From Salibaculum sp035270045 (GTDB taxonomy: Bacteria; Pseudomonadota; Alphaproteobacteria; Rhodobacterales; Rhodobacteraceae), in assembly GCF_035270045.1 (NCBI RefSeq), contig NZ_DATFIP010000083.1, forward strand, positions 1-27,000: a DNA stretch of 27,000 bases, written 5' to 3'. Within the stretch, counting starts at the first letter, position 1; every line of letters begins with the position of its first letter. A program made the position numbers and the translations under genes. The notes beneath the pieces were generated by a model. That model saw only the letters and a program-made list of their open reading frames with translations, was not told the DNA's origin and searched no databases. Positions 7,283-14,280 of the stretch are shown here, in pieces.

Positions 7283-8151
7283 TTCGGGCCTCGCAGCCAG
7301 CGCCGGTTGAGCCAGATGAAGACCAGCGAGACCGCCGTGACCGACAGCATCGCGAGGATCGCCAGGGTGGCCCCCATGGGCGCGTTGTTGAGCTTGAGAA
7401 ACTGGGTCTGGATCATGTTGGCGATCATCAGCCCGTCAGGCCCGCCCACCAGCCGCGGCGTGACGTAATCCCCGATGGTGGGAATGAAGACGATCAGTAC
7501 CGCGGCGACCACCCCGGGCATGGCCAGCGGCAGCGTCACCCGAAGAAAGGTCGTCACCCGCGTCTCGCCCAGGTCCATCGAGGCCTCAAGCAGCGAGCGG
7601 TCGATCTTTTCCAGCGCCACGAATATCGGCAGGATGGCGAAGGGCGCAAAGGCATGGGCCAGGGTGATGACCACCGCGTTGGCATTGTAGAGGATCACCG
7701 AGAGCGGCTCGTCGATCAGCCCGACCCCCAGCAAGCTGGAATTCAGCACGCCATTGTAGCCCAGGATCACCTTCCACAGGAAGACGCGGATCAGGTAACT
7801 GGTCCAGAAGGGAATGGTGATCAGGAAAAGCCAGAGAGACTTGCGGGCCGGCGCCACGTGGAAGCTCACGAAATAGGCGATAGGAAAGGCCAGCACCACG
7901 GTAACCAGGGTCACTGCCCCCGCGATCAATAGCGACCGGCGCAGCAGCTGCATGTAGAGCGGGTCTCCGAAGGCCTCGACGTAGTTGGCGATGGTGAACC
8001 GGGTGTCTATGTCCAGGTAATCCTGGGTCCAGAAACTGAACAGCAGAATCGTTGCCAGCGGCACGGCCAGCAACAACAGGGCATACAGAAACGGCGGGCT
8101 GACCAGGATCAGCCCCCGCTTGCCGCCCGCTGTCAGTGCCGCCCTGGCCAT
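7279..8151 (-). CDS. potB: ABC importer permease, PotB type; first gene of the operon
   Basis: 290 residues with about six membrane helices (the first near 12-40) and an EAA loop at about 188-214 (LEASMDLGETRVTTFLRV then TLPLAMPG). This is the PotB/PotH partner of the following permease. The frame is open to a TTG at 8187, but the ATG at 8151 is chosen because family members begin shortly before the first helix; a GTG at 8157 is also possible. It is the operon's first gene and faces a LysR-type gene across 194 bases. The usual periplasmic binding protein gene (potD) is not in front of it or elsewhere in the window. Confidence 0.88.
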   Translation of the reverse strand: MARAALTAGGKRGLILVSPPFLYALLLLAVPLATILLFSFWTQDYLDIDTRFTIANYVEAFGDPLYMQLLRRSLLIAGAVTLVTVVLAFPIAYFVSFHVAPARKSLWLFLITIPFWTSYLIRVFLWKVILGYNGVLNSSLLGVGLIDEPLSVILYNANAVVITLAHAFAPFAILPIFVALEKIDRSLLEASMDLGETRVTTFLRVTLPLAMPGVVAAVLIVFIPTIGDYVTPRLVGGPDGLMIANMIQTQFLKLNNAPMGATLAILAMLSVTAVSLVFIWLNRRWLRGPK

Positions 8152-8233
8152 CCGCACCCCGATTCCCGCAAGACATGCTCGGTCCAAGAGGACCCAGAAA
8201 CACGAAAAAGATCAATGCCCAGCGGTCATGCAG

Positions 8234-8262
8234 CGATTCGCCCTGTCTTTAAAGCCAGTCAA
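8234..8262 (-). promoter_or_regulatory. Possible promoter of the potBCA operon
   Basis: On the minus strand TTGACT (8257-8262) is 17 bases from GAATCG (8234-8239). The -35 is good and the -10 is poor, so this is only a candidate; it lies about 85 bases before the potB start in the divergent gap. Confidence 0.3.
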
Positions 8263-8345
8263 GGTCAGGTTTTCCCCCAATATCCGGTCTGTAGGGTATT
8301 GTGCGCCCCACGGGGCGGGGCGAACACGACAGGAGACATGACGCG

Positions 8346-9185
8346 TTGGGGCTGCACAACTGGGACGATCTGAGATTCTGCCTCGCGCTGGATCGCCACA
8401 AGACCATGACGAATGCCGCAGAAAGCCTTTCGGCGAACGTCGCGACGGTGTCGCGACGCATCGAGAAGCTGACCGAGGAACTGGGTCAGGCGCTCTTCAT
8501 AAAGCATGCCAGCACCTGGGAGCCGACCGAGGCCGGGCGCCGCCTTATCACTCTGGCCGAGACCGTGGAACATGACCTTGAGGCCTTCGCCGTGCAGCAG
8601 GACATGCAGCCGCCGCCCGGGGCAGTGGTGCGCGCGACCGTGTCCATGACGGTCCTTCAAAGTGCGCTCAGCGGTTGCGGGCCGGCCTTCTTGCGTCGGT
8701 ACCCCGACCTGCGGCTGGACCTGACCTTCCGCCATCGGTCCATCGCCTATGCCGAGGCGGATGTCGCCGTGACCTATACGCGGCCCACGCAAGGTTTGCT
8801 GACCTGCCGCAAGCTGGGCGGGTTGCGGGTGCGCCCCTATGTGAGTGCCGATCTGGGCGGCCCGCCCTCGGGCTGGCTGACAATCGACTACGATGACGCC
8901 GCGCGCCAGGTCGAAATGTTCCAGACCACCGAGGCGGATCTGCCGACGCGGCTGCGGATGGAGGGGCTGACCCCCTCGCAGGACATGCTGACGGGGTCGG
9001 ACCTGGTGGCGACCTTTCCGGAGAGCTTCGGCGATGCCCGGCCTGACCTGAAGCGGCTGCACCCGGACGGCCCGGCCGAACTGCTGGAAGTCTGGATCAG
9101 CTTTCACCGCAGCCGAAAGCTGGACCCGATCGTGCGCCTGGCCGATGCGCTGGTCTCGGAGTGCTTCGGCGAAACCCAGGGCTGA
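8346..9185 (+). CDS. LysR-family transcriptional regulator, divergent from potBCA
   Basis: 279 residues. The N-terminal winged helix-turn-helix is at about 5-65 (WDDLRFCLALDRHKTMTNAAE, then VATVSRRIEKLTEELGQALF and TEAGRRL), the LysR hallmark, followed by a somewhat short effector-binding region. A TTG at 8346 is the best start: AGGAG at 8331-8335 is ten bases upstream and the protein then begins MGLHNWDDLRF, as LysR proteins do. The closer ATG at 8338 is out of frame. The GTG at 8301 would add low-complexity residues. Divergence from potBCA suggests it controls that importer, but this is positional inference. A shared hairpin with rpsI ends the gene. Confidence 0.87.
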   Translation: MGLHNWDDLRFCLALDRHKTMTNAAESLSANVATVSRRIEKLTEELGQALFIKHASTWEPTEAGRRLITLAETVEHDLEAFAVQQDMQPPPGAVVRATVSMTVLQSALSGCGPAFLRRYPDLRLDLTFRHRSIAYAEADVAVTYTRPTQGLLTCRKLGGLRVRPYVSADLGGPPSGWLTIDYDDAARQVEMFQTTEADLPTRLRMEGLTPSQDMLTGSDLVATFPESFGDARPDLKRLHPDGPAELLEVWISFHRSRKLDPIVRLADALVSECFGETQG

Positions 9186-9201
9186 CCTGTGGTCACGCAA
9201 A

Positions 9202-9227
9202 AGGGGCCGCCCGGCAGGACGGCCCCT
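9202..9227. terminator. Bidirectional hairpin between the LysR gene and rpsI
   Basis: AGGGGCCG (9202-9209) pairs with CGGCCCCT (9220-9227) around a ten-base loop. On the minus strand the stem is followed by TTT, so it should end rpsI transcription best; it lies 17 bases after the LysR stop. Confidence 0.75.
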
Positions 9228-9249
9228 GGTAACGGCCAAACGATCCCGA

Positions 9250-9738
9250 TCAGCGCTTGGAGAACTGGAAGCTCCGGCGCGCCTTGCGGCGGCCATACTT
9301 CTTGCGTTCCACCACGCGGCTGTCGCGGGTCAGGAACCCGGCGGCCTTGAGCGACGGGCGGAGCCCGGGATCATAGAGTTGCAGAGCCTTGGAGATACCG
9401 TGGCGCACCGCACCGGCCTGCCCTGACAGCCCGCCGCCCTTGACGGTGGCCTGCACGTCGAACTGGTCGGCAACGCCGGCCACGTCGAAGGGCTGACGCA
9501 GCAGCATCTGCAGAACGGGGCGGGCGAAATAGGTGTTCAGCTCCTTGCCGTTCACCGAGACCTTGCCCGAGCCCGGCTTGATCCAGACGCGGGCGACCGC
9601 GTCCTTGCGCTTGCCGGTAGCATAGGACCGGCCCAGGTCGTCGCGAACAGGCTCGCGCGGGGTTTCTTCCGCGACAGGGGTTTCGGCGCCTTCGGCCACC
9701 TGGCCCAGTTCTTCGAGGGAATTGACTTGATCGGCCAT
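9250..9738 (-). CDS. rpsI: 30S ribosomal protein S9
   Basis: 162 residues. S9 binds 16S rRNA in the head of the small subunit and its C-terminal tail reaches the P-site tRNA. The S9 domain covers about 37-162 (YATGKRKDAVARVWIKPG, LRQPFDVAG, GGGLSGQAGAVRHGISKAL) and ends in the invariant basic tail with terminal SKR. The first 36 residues are an acidic extension (EELGQVAEGAETPVAEE) typical of alphaproteobacterial S9. The ATG shares one base with the rplM stop (TGATG at 9736-9740), so translation is coupled. Confidence 0.98.
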   Translation of the reverse strand: MADQVNSLEELGQVAEGAETPVAEETPREPVRDDLGRSYATGKRKDAVARVWIKPGSGKVSVNGKELNTYFARPVLQMLLRQPFDVAGVADQFDVQATVKGGGLSGQAGAVRHGISKALQLYDPGLRPSLKAAGFLTRDSRVVERKKYGRRKARRSFQFSKR

Positions 9739-10205
9739 CAGTATGCGCTCCGGGTGTTCTTGGAGTTCATGGACTTGACGTCCAGAACTTCGGGCTTCTG
9801 GGCGTCCATGCCGTGCTCGGCACCGGCGAAGACACGCAGATGGGTCATCTGCTTGCGAGACAGCTTGTTGCCCGGCAGCATCCGCTTGACGGCTTGGGTC
9901 ACGACCCGCTCGGGATGGGCGCCTTCGAGGATCTGCTCGGCCGTGCGGTTCTTGATGCCGCCCGGATGCCCGGTGTGCCAGTAATAGGTCTTGTCGGTGC
10001 GTTTCTTGCCGGTCATCTGCACCTTGTCAGCGTTGATGACGATGACATTGTCGCCCATGTCCATGTGTGGGGTGAACGACGGCTTGTGCTTTCCGCGCAG
10101 GCGCGTGGCCACGATCGAGGCGAGGCGCCCAAGAACAACGCCCTCGGCGTCGATCACGACCCAGCTCTTCTCGATATCTGCCGGTTTCGCAGAATAGGTT
10201 TTCAT
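9738..10205 (-). CDS. rplM: 50S ribosomal protein L13
   Basis: 155 residues, starting MKTYSAKPADIEKSWVVIDA. L13 is an early-assembly large-subunit protein. Conserved family stretches include GRLAS, KHKPSFTPHMD, GDNVIVINA, YYWHTGHPGG and KRMLPGNKL. The frame is open 32 codons further upstream, but the ATG at 10205 is the family start and has a CCAGGGCC region before it, and a promoter lies at 10240-10267 inside the extension. First gene of the rplM-rpsI operon. Confidence 0.98.
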   Translation of the reverse strand: MKTYSAKPADIEKSWVVIDAEGVVLGRLASIVATRLRGKHKPSFTPHMDMGDNVIVINADKVQMTGKKRTDKTYYWHTGHPGGIKNRTAEQILEGAHPERVVTQAVKRMLPGNKLSRKQMTHLRVFAGAEHGMDAQKPEVLDVKSMNSKNTRSAY

Positions 10206-10239
10206 GTTTTTCGGCCCTGGTTGGGTTTCGGATGACCGT

Positions 10240-10267
10240 GTTTTACGGGTTTGCGATGCACAGTCAA
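10240..10267 (-). promoter_or_regulatory. Promoter of rplM-rpsI
   Basis: On the minus strand TTGACT (10262-10267) and TAAAAC (10240-10245) are separated by 16 bases. This puts a start site near 10233 and gives a short leader of about 28 bases before the rplM ATG. Confidence 0.65.
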
Positions 10268-10284
10268 TCGTGGATGATGTTATT

Positions 10285-10330
10285 TTATACCCGTTTTTCA
10301 ATTGCCTAAGATTTAGGTATTATTATACCC
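10285..10330. repeat. AT-rich island with two direct repeats and two nested inverted repeats
   Basis: TTATACCC occurs at 10285-10292 and 10323-10330. Between them CCTAA/TTAGG (10305-10309, 10313-10317) and GGTAT/ATACC (10316-10320, 10325-10329) form two inverted repeats that share two bases. The AT content is far above the surroundings. It sits just upstream of the rplM promoter and just after the TehA-like stop codon. Confidence 0.6.
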
Positions 10331-10332
10331 CA

Positions 10333-11310
10333 TCATTCGGGACGGCAAATCTCGCCCCGCGCGACGGCCAGGCCCGTCCGTGCCGCCAGCCCCAGCACGA
10401 CCAACGCCAGCACTGTCAGTGCCGCCACCCCGATCACGAGGTGTGCCAGCGTCCCCGCGAGCGCGGCAAAGCGGAACGAGGCGATGGCCAGCGCGGCCAG
10501 AGGAAAGCTCAGTCCCCACCAGGACAGGGCAAAGGGCAGCCGCGCCAGTTTCGGAACCTGCACCACCACCAGCGCGGTGAAGATGTAGCTCGTGTAGATC
10601 AGGCCCCGCGCCAGGCCATCGAGACCCCCCGCCAATGCGACATAGGCCACGAAGGCGACCGCGGGCGGCGCGATCAGGATCACCATCGTCGGAAACAGCC
10701 GCGCCGGGATAGGATCGTGAAAGATCAGGCGATTCATCACGAGCGTCAGCAGCACGACCCAGAACATCAGCCCCCCCGAGAAGAAAAGCCACGAGATCTC
10801 CACGTACCCCATCGGCACCCCGGCAACCGGCACGATGACGTTGCCCACCGCCGGGATGAACCAGGCCGGCGTCAGGTGCCCCACCTCGAAACTGCGGTGG
10901 CTGATCCAGCCGGATATCACCGCGAGGGTCAGCGCCCCCTGCCCGATCACGCCGCACAGCCATATGCCCCGCGCGACCCCGGGCAACAGCGGCCAGAGCG
11001 CCGTGGACAGCAACAGCAGCGAGATCGTGATCGTCGGGAAAAAGGCCAGTTTCACCGGATGCTGCCACTCGGCGGCAACGTCCCCGGGATGGCGCAGGGC
11101 CTTGAGGCCGTAAAACGCAGAGATCACGACCAGCGCCAGAAGCGAAAGCCCCAGCATCCCCGACGACAGCACCGCGGCTGGCGCCCAGACTGGCGCGGCG
11201 GCGTGCAGGGCCAGTGTCAGACCCAAAAGCCCCATGACCACTGCAAAGAAAGTCACCGGGAAATGCGCCAGCCCTTGCGATCGTGCCTCTTGCGGAATCG
11301 TGTTCGTCAT
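10333..11310 (-). CDS. TehA/SLAC1-family membrane transporter or anion channel
   Basis: 325 residues with about ten hydrophobic helices, almost no long loops, and the family pattern (FPVTFFAVVMGLLGLTLAL near the start, HLTPAWFIPAVGNVIVPVAG in the middle, WWGLSFPLAALAIAS near the end). The SLAC1/TehA fold forms inner-membrane anion channels or tellurite/dicarboxylate/sulfite transporters; which ion moves here cannot be told. The ATG at 11310 is chosen over one at 11385 because GAGGAG lies six bases before it and the longer form would run through the promoter and operator. Probably monocistronic. Confidence 0.9.
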   Translation of the reverse strand: MTNTIPQEARSQGLAHFPVTFFAVVMGLLGLTLALHAAAPVWAPAAVLSSGMLGLSLLALVVISAFYGLKALRHPGDVAAEWQHPVKLAFFPTITISLLLLSTALWPLLPGVARGIWLCGVIGQGALTLAVISGWISHRSFEVGHLTPAWFIPAVGNVIVPVAGVPMGYVEISWLFFSGGLMFWVVLLTLVMNRLIFHDPIPARLFPTMVILIAPPAVAFVAYVALAGGLDGLARGLIYTSYIFTALVVVQVPKLARLPFALSWWGLSFPLAALAIASFRFAALAGTLAHLVIGVAALTVLALVVLGLAARTGLAVARGEICRPE

Positions 11311-11340
11311 CGGGTGCTCCTCGCCGGGGTGCGTGCCATC

Positions 11341-11360
11341 ATGTCTCGCAGACGAGACAT
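11341..11360. promoter_or_regulatory. 20-bp palindromic operator candidate upstream of the TehA-like gene
   Basis: ATGTCTCG (11341-11348) and CGAGACAT (11353-11360) form a perfect inverted repeat with a CAGA spacer. It overlaps the predicted -10 element (11356-11361) of the channel gene, the usual place for a repressor site. No T tract follows on either strand, so a terminator is less likely. Confidence 0.6.
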
Positions 11361-11385
11361 ATGCCGCTTTCCGGATCTGAATCAA
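11356..11385 (-). promoter_or_regulatory. Candidate promoter of the TehA-like gene
   Basis: On the minus strand TTGATT (11380-11385) is followed after 18 bases by TATGTC (11356-11361). The -10 overlaps the palindrome at 11341-11360. Confidence 0.5.
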
Positions 11386-11395
11386 TGGGACCCTG

Positions 11396-11824
11396 TCAGA
11401 CCGACCGATCGGGCGGGATCGAATATGTCAGGCTGGCCCGGGCAACAGGTGCCCCCGTGCCCTCCGAGAACAGCCGCACTTCGGTCACGCTCAGCGCCCG
11501 GCCCAGTTTAAGCACCTCTGCCTGCGCAAGAATGTCGCACCCCGCCTGCGGCTTGCGCATGAAGTCGATCGAACAGTTCGTCGTCACGGCCAGGGCCTGC
11601 GGGCCGACCCGCGCCATGGTCGCCACGTAGGCCGCGACGTCCGCCAGGCCGAACATGGCGGGGCCGGACACGGTTCCGCCGGGGCGCAGATGCCGGTCGG
11701 CGACCTTCAGACGCATCACAAGCATGTCCTCGTCCATCCGGTCGATCACGAAGTCGCCGCGCACCTGCGGAAAGACCTCGTCGAGGAACGACGCCATCTC
11801 GGCCGTGCCCATCTGCAATGCCAT
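11396..11824 (-). CDS. PaaI-type hotdog-fold thioesterase
   Basis: 142 residues, the normal length for this single-domain fold. The stretch LRPGGTVSGPAMFGLADVAAYVATM corresponds to the long hotdog helix and its preceding loop, in which PaaI-like enzymes carry the residues that hydrolyse acyl-CoA thioesters; NCSIDFMRKPQAG is the following strand. It probably acts as a cytoplasmic tetramer on a short or aromatic acyl-CoA. The start has AAAGGGG upstream. It is divergent from an enoyl-CoA hydratase-like gene 70 bases away, which suggests a shared acyl-CoA pathway, though substrates are unknown. Confidence 0.85.
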   Translation of the reverse strand: MALQMGTAEMASFLDEVFPQVRGDFVIDRMDEDMLVMRLKVADRHLRPGGTVSGPAMFGLADVAAYVATMARVGPQALAVTTNCSIDFMRKPQAGCDILAQAEVLKLGRALSVTEVRLFSEGTGAPVARASLTYSIPPDRSV

Positions 11825-11894
11825 GTCGCGTCACCCCTTTCGCCGTGCGCACCCGACGACTAGGTTTGCCCCGAAACCGTGAAAGGAACAAGCC

Positions 11895-12680
11895 ATGGCC
11901 CTGCTCGACCGCACCGACCGCAACCATGTCGCCCACCTGGTGATGAACGCGCCGCAGACGCTGAACGCGCTGTCGGATGCCATGCTGGCCGCGCTGCAGG
12001 AAACCCTCGACGACATCGCCGAGAGCGACGAAATCCGCGCGGTGACGCTTGCAGGCACGGGCAAGGCCTTCTGCGCGGGTCACGACCTCAAGGAAATGCA
12101 GGCCGCCCGCCGGTCACAAGACGCAGGCGGCGCCTATTTCGCCGATCTCTTCACCCGTTGCACGACGCTCATGCAGACGATCCAGGCCATGCCCCAGCCG
12201 GTGATCGCACAGGTGCACGGTGTCGCCGCCGCCGCGGGCTGCCAGCTGGTGGCGACCTGCGACATGGCCGTGGCCGCCGAGGGAACGCGCTTCGGGGTCA
12301 ACGGCGTCAATATCGGGCTGTTCTGCTCCACCCCCATGGTGGCCCTGACCCGCAACGTGCCGCGCAAACGCGCCTTCGAGATGCTCACGACCGGCCGCCT
12401 GATCGAGACCGAGGAAGCCATCGAGATCGGCCTGCTCAACCACGCCGTCCCGGCCGATGACCTCGAAACCGCCACGACCGAGCTGGCCGAGACCGTGGCC
12501 GGCAAACTGGCCAGCGCGGTGAGCGTCGGCAAGCGGGCCTTTTACGAACAGGCGCACCTGACGACCGAGGCCGCCTACGCCCATACCGGCGACGTCATGG
12601 TGCGCAACATGCTCGACCGCGACACCGACGAGGGCATCACCGCCTTCATCGAAAAGCGCAAACCCGACTGGGCCGGGTAA
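11895..12680 (+). CDS. Enoyl-CoA hydratase/isomerase-superfamily protein lacking catalytic glutamates
   Basis: 261 residues, full length for a crotonase. The CoA-binding and oxyanion-hole parts are present (FCAGHDLKEM at 59-68; VAAAAGCQLVATCDMAV at 110-126). In true hydratases two glutamates do the chemistry, in GGGCE and FGQPE; here the aligned residues are Gln117 and about Gly137 (FGVNGVNIG). Ordinary hydratase activity is therefore unlikely, and the pattern resembles the ECHDC3 subgroup of unknown function. A GAAAGGA Shine-Dalgarno precedes the ATG. It is divergent from the thioesterase gene and ends in a repeat-bearing gap. Confidence 0.88.
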   Translation: MALLDRTDRNHVAHLVMNAPQTLNALSDAMLAALQETLDDIAESDEIRAVTLAGTGKAFCAGHDLKEMQAARRSQDAGGAYFADLFTRCTTLMQTIQAMPQPVIAQVHGVAAAAGCQLVATCDMAVAAEGTRFGVNGVNIGLFCSTPMVALTRNVPRKRAFEMLTTGRLIETEEAIEIGLLNHAVPADDLETATTELAETVAGKLASAVSVGKRAFYEQAHLTTEAAYAHTGDVMVRNMLDRDTDEGITAFIEKRKPDWAG

Positions 12681-12689
12681 GTCTGCCGC

Positions 12690-12745
12690 TTCTTCTGGCC
12701 GGAAATATCCCGGGGTGAATGCCGCAAGGCAGAGGGGCAGCGCCC
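12690..12745 (-). repeat. Dispersed intergenic repeat, copy B
   Basis: Inverted copy of 5327-5385 with the identical 18-base core and GGCCAGAAGAA, two small substitutions between them and a few short gaps elsewhere. Like copy A it lies between the 3' ends of convergent genes. Confidence 0.85.
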
Positions 12746-12748
12746 CTC
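12732..12748. terminator. Hairpin at the end of repeat copy B
   Basis: GAGGGGC (12732-12738), three-base loop, GCCCCTC (12742-12748). It may end transcription from both sides; no clear T tract. The matching stem in copy A is shorter. Confidence 0.5.
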
Positions 12749-12753
12749 CCCCG

Positions 12754-12775
12754 CGGCGGCGCGCCCGCGCCGCCG
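12754..12775. terminator. GC-only hairpin in the convergent gap
   Basis: CGGCGGCGC (12754-12762) pairs perfectly with GCGCCGCCG (12767-12775) around GCCC. It directly follows the previous hairpin and precedes two further palindromes (TGATATCA at 12776-12783 and GTGGCGCGCGCCAC at 12787-12800). Confidence 0.55.
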
Positions 12776-12809
12776 TGATATCATGCGTGGCGCGCGCCAC
12801 ACCACTTGG

Positions 12810-14279
12810 TCACACCCCGTAAAGCGCGCCGAACTTCTGCTCGAGGTAGGCCAGCAGCGGCTCTTCATCGGGCTCCGCGCCACAGGCCCGGCGGATCGTC
12901 TCGCGCGGCTGGTACAGGCCGCCGTTGATCTGCACCTTGTCGCGCAGCCAGTCTGTCGCCGGGGTCAGGTCGCCGGTCGCCAGGCCGACCTCCAGGTCCG
13001 GCACGTCACGCTGCATGGCCGTGTGCAGGCAGCCGGCGTAGACATTGCCCAGCGTGTAGGTCGGGAAATAACCGAACAGCCCGACCGACCAGTGCACGTC
13101 CTGAAGGACCCCGTTCGAGGGCCGGTCCACCTCGACGCCGAAATCCGCCGCGAACCGCGCGTTCCAGGCCGCCTCCAGGTCCTCCACCTCCAGCCGCCGG
13201 GCGATGAGGTCGCGTTCCAGGTCGAAGCGCATCAGGATGTGCAGGTTGTAATGGACCTCGTCGGCCTCGGTGCGGATGTAGCCCGCACCGACCCGGTTGA
13301 TCGCGGCGAACAGCGCCTGGGCGTCGGGCAGGGACAGATCGCCAAAGGCCTGCTGCATCTGCGGGTAGAGCCAACGGGCGAAGGCCTCGGACCGGCCCAG
13401 TTGGTTCTCGTAGATGCGCGACTGGCTTTCATGCACGCCCATCGAGACACCCTGCCCCACCGGGGTCAGCAGGTGGTCGGCGTGGATGTTCTGTTCATAG
13501 GCGCCGTGGCCGACCTCGTGGATCGTGGAATAGAGGCTGTTGAAGGGATCGTCCGGGTTGGTGCGCGTGGTGATCCGCACGTCGAGGCCCGACCCCGACG
13601 AGAACGGATGAACCGCCTTGTCCACTCGGCCGCGGGCCATGTCGTAGCCGAGGGTCCTGGCGACCTGGCGGGCCAGCCGCATCTGTGCGCCCTCGTCAAA
13701 GGTGCCGGCCAGTGCTGCGGGAGCGGGCTTGTCCAGCACCGCTTCGCGCAGGGCCACCAGGCGCGGGCGCATCCGCGCGAACATCGCTTCCAGCTCGGCC
13801 GCCGAGGCGCCCGGTTCGAAATCCTGCAACAGGGCGTCGTAGACATCGGCCCCGTCGGCCAGGGCCGCACCTTCCTCGCGCTTCAGCGATACCACCTCCC
13901 TCAGCGTCGGCATGAAGGCGGCGACATCATCCTCGGCCCGGGCCTTCGCCCAGATGCCCTGGGCCATCGAGGTCACGCGGGCCAGTTCCGCGGCCAGCCG
14001 CGCGGGCACCTTGCTGGCGCGGTCGAAATCGCGGCGGACCAGGCGCAGGTTGGCGGCCTCGACGGGTGCGCTCGCCTCGGCCTTGTCCAGCCAGTGGCCC
14101 ACCCGGGGATCGGTGCGCCGCGCGTGCAGAACCGATTCCATCGCCGCCAGTTCCTCGGCGCGCTGCGGCGCCGCGCCCCGCGGCATCATCGTCTCCTGGT
14201 CCCAGCCCAGCCGCCCGGCAACCTGCGCCAGCGCCTGCGTCGTGCGGGCGAATTCCATCAACTCGTCATAGGCGGACAT
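12810..14279 (-). CDS. Metallocarboxypeptidase, peptidase family M32
   Basis: 489 residues, normal for the thermostable carboxypeptidase (Taq) family. These cytoplasmic zinc enzymes remove C-terminal residues from peptides. The zinc motif is HEVGH at 254-258 with the third ligand Glu284 in HESQSR; the family's DxRITTR motif is at 233-239, and IRTEADEVHYN and the GQGVSMG region also fit. AGGAG precedes the ATG by seven bases, and the start is one base after the COX15 stop, so translation is probably coupled with that gene although no functional link is evident. The gene ends near repeat copy B. Confidence 0.95.
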   Translation of the reverse strand: MSAYDELMEFARTTQALAQVAGRLGWDQETMMPRGAAPQRAEELAAMESVLHARRTDPRVGHWLDKAEASAPVEAANLRLVRRDFDRASKVPARLAAELARVTSMAQGIWAKARAEDDVAAFMPTLREVVSLKREEGAALADGADVYDALLQDFEPGASAAELEAMFARMRPRLVALREAVLDKPAPAALAGTFDEGAQMRLARQVARTLGYDMARGRVDKAVHPFSSGSGLDVRITTRTNPDDPFNSLYSTIHEVGHGAYEQNIHADHLLTPVGQGVSMGVHESQSRIYENQLGRSEAFARWLYPQMQQAFGDLSLPDAQALFAAINRVGAGYIRTEADEVHYNLHILMRFDLERDLIARRLEVEDLEAAWNARFAADFGVEVDRPSNGVLQDVHWSVGLFGYFPTYTLGNVYAGCLHTAMQRDVPDLEVGLATGDLTPATDWLRDKVQINGGLYQPRETIRRACGAEPDEEPLLAYLEQKFGALYGV

Positions 14280-14280
14280 G

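Noticed and set aside
8304..8317. Palindrome CGCCCC-AC-GGGGCG as a LysR operator
   Set aside because: It does not show the T-N11-A form typical of LysR sites and is GC-only, so it is noted with the divergent gap but not called.
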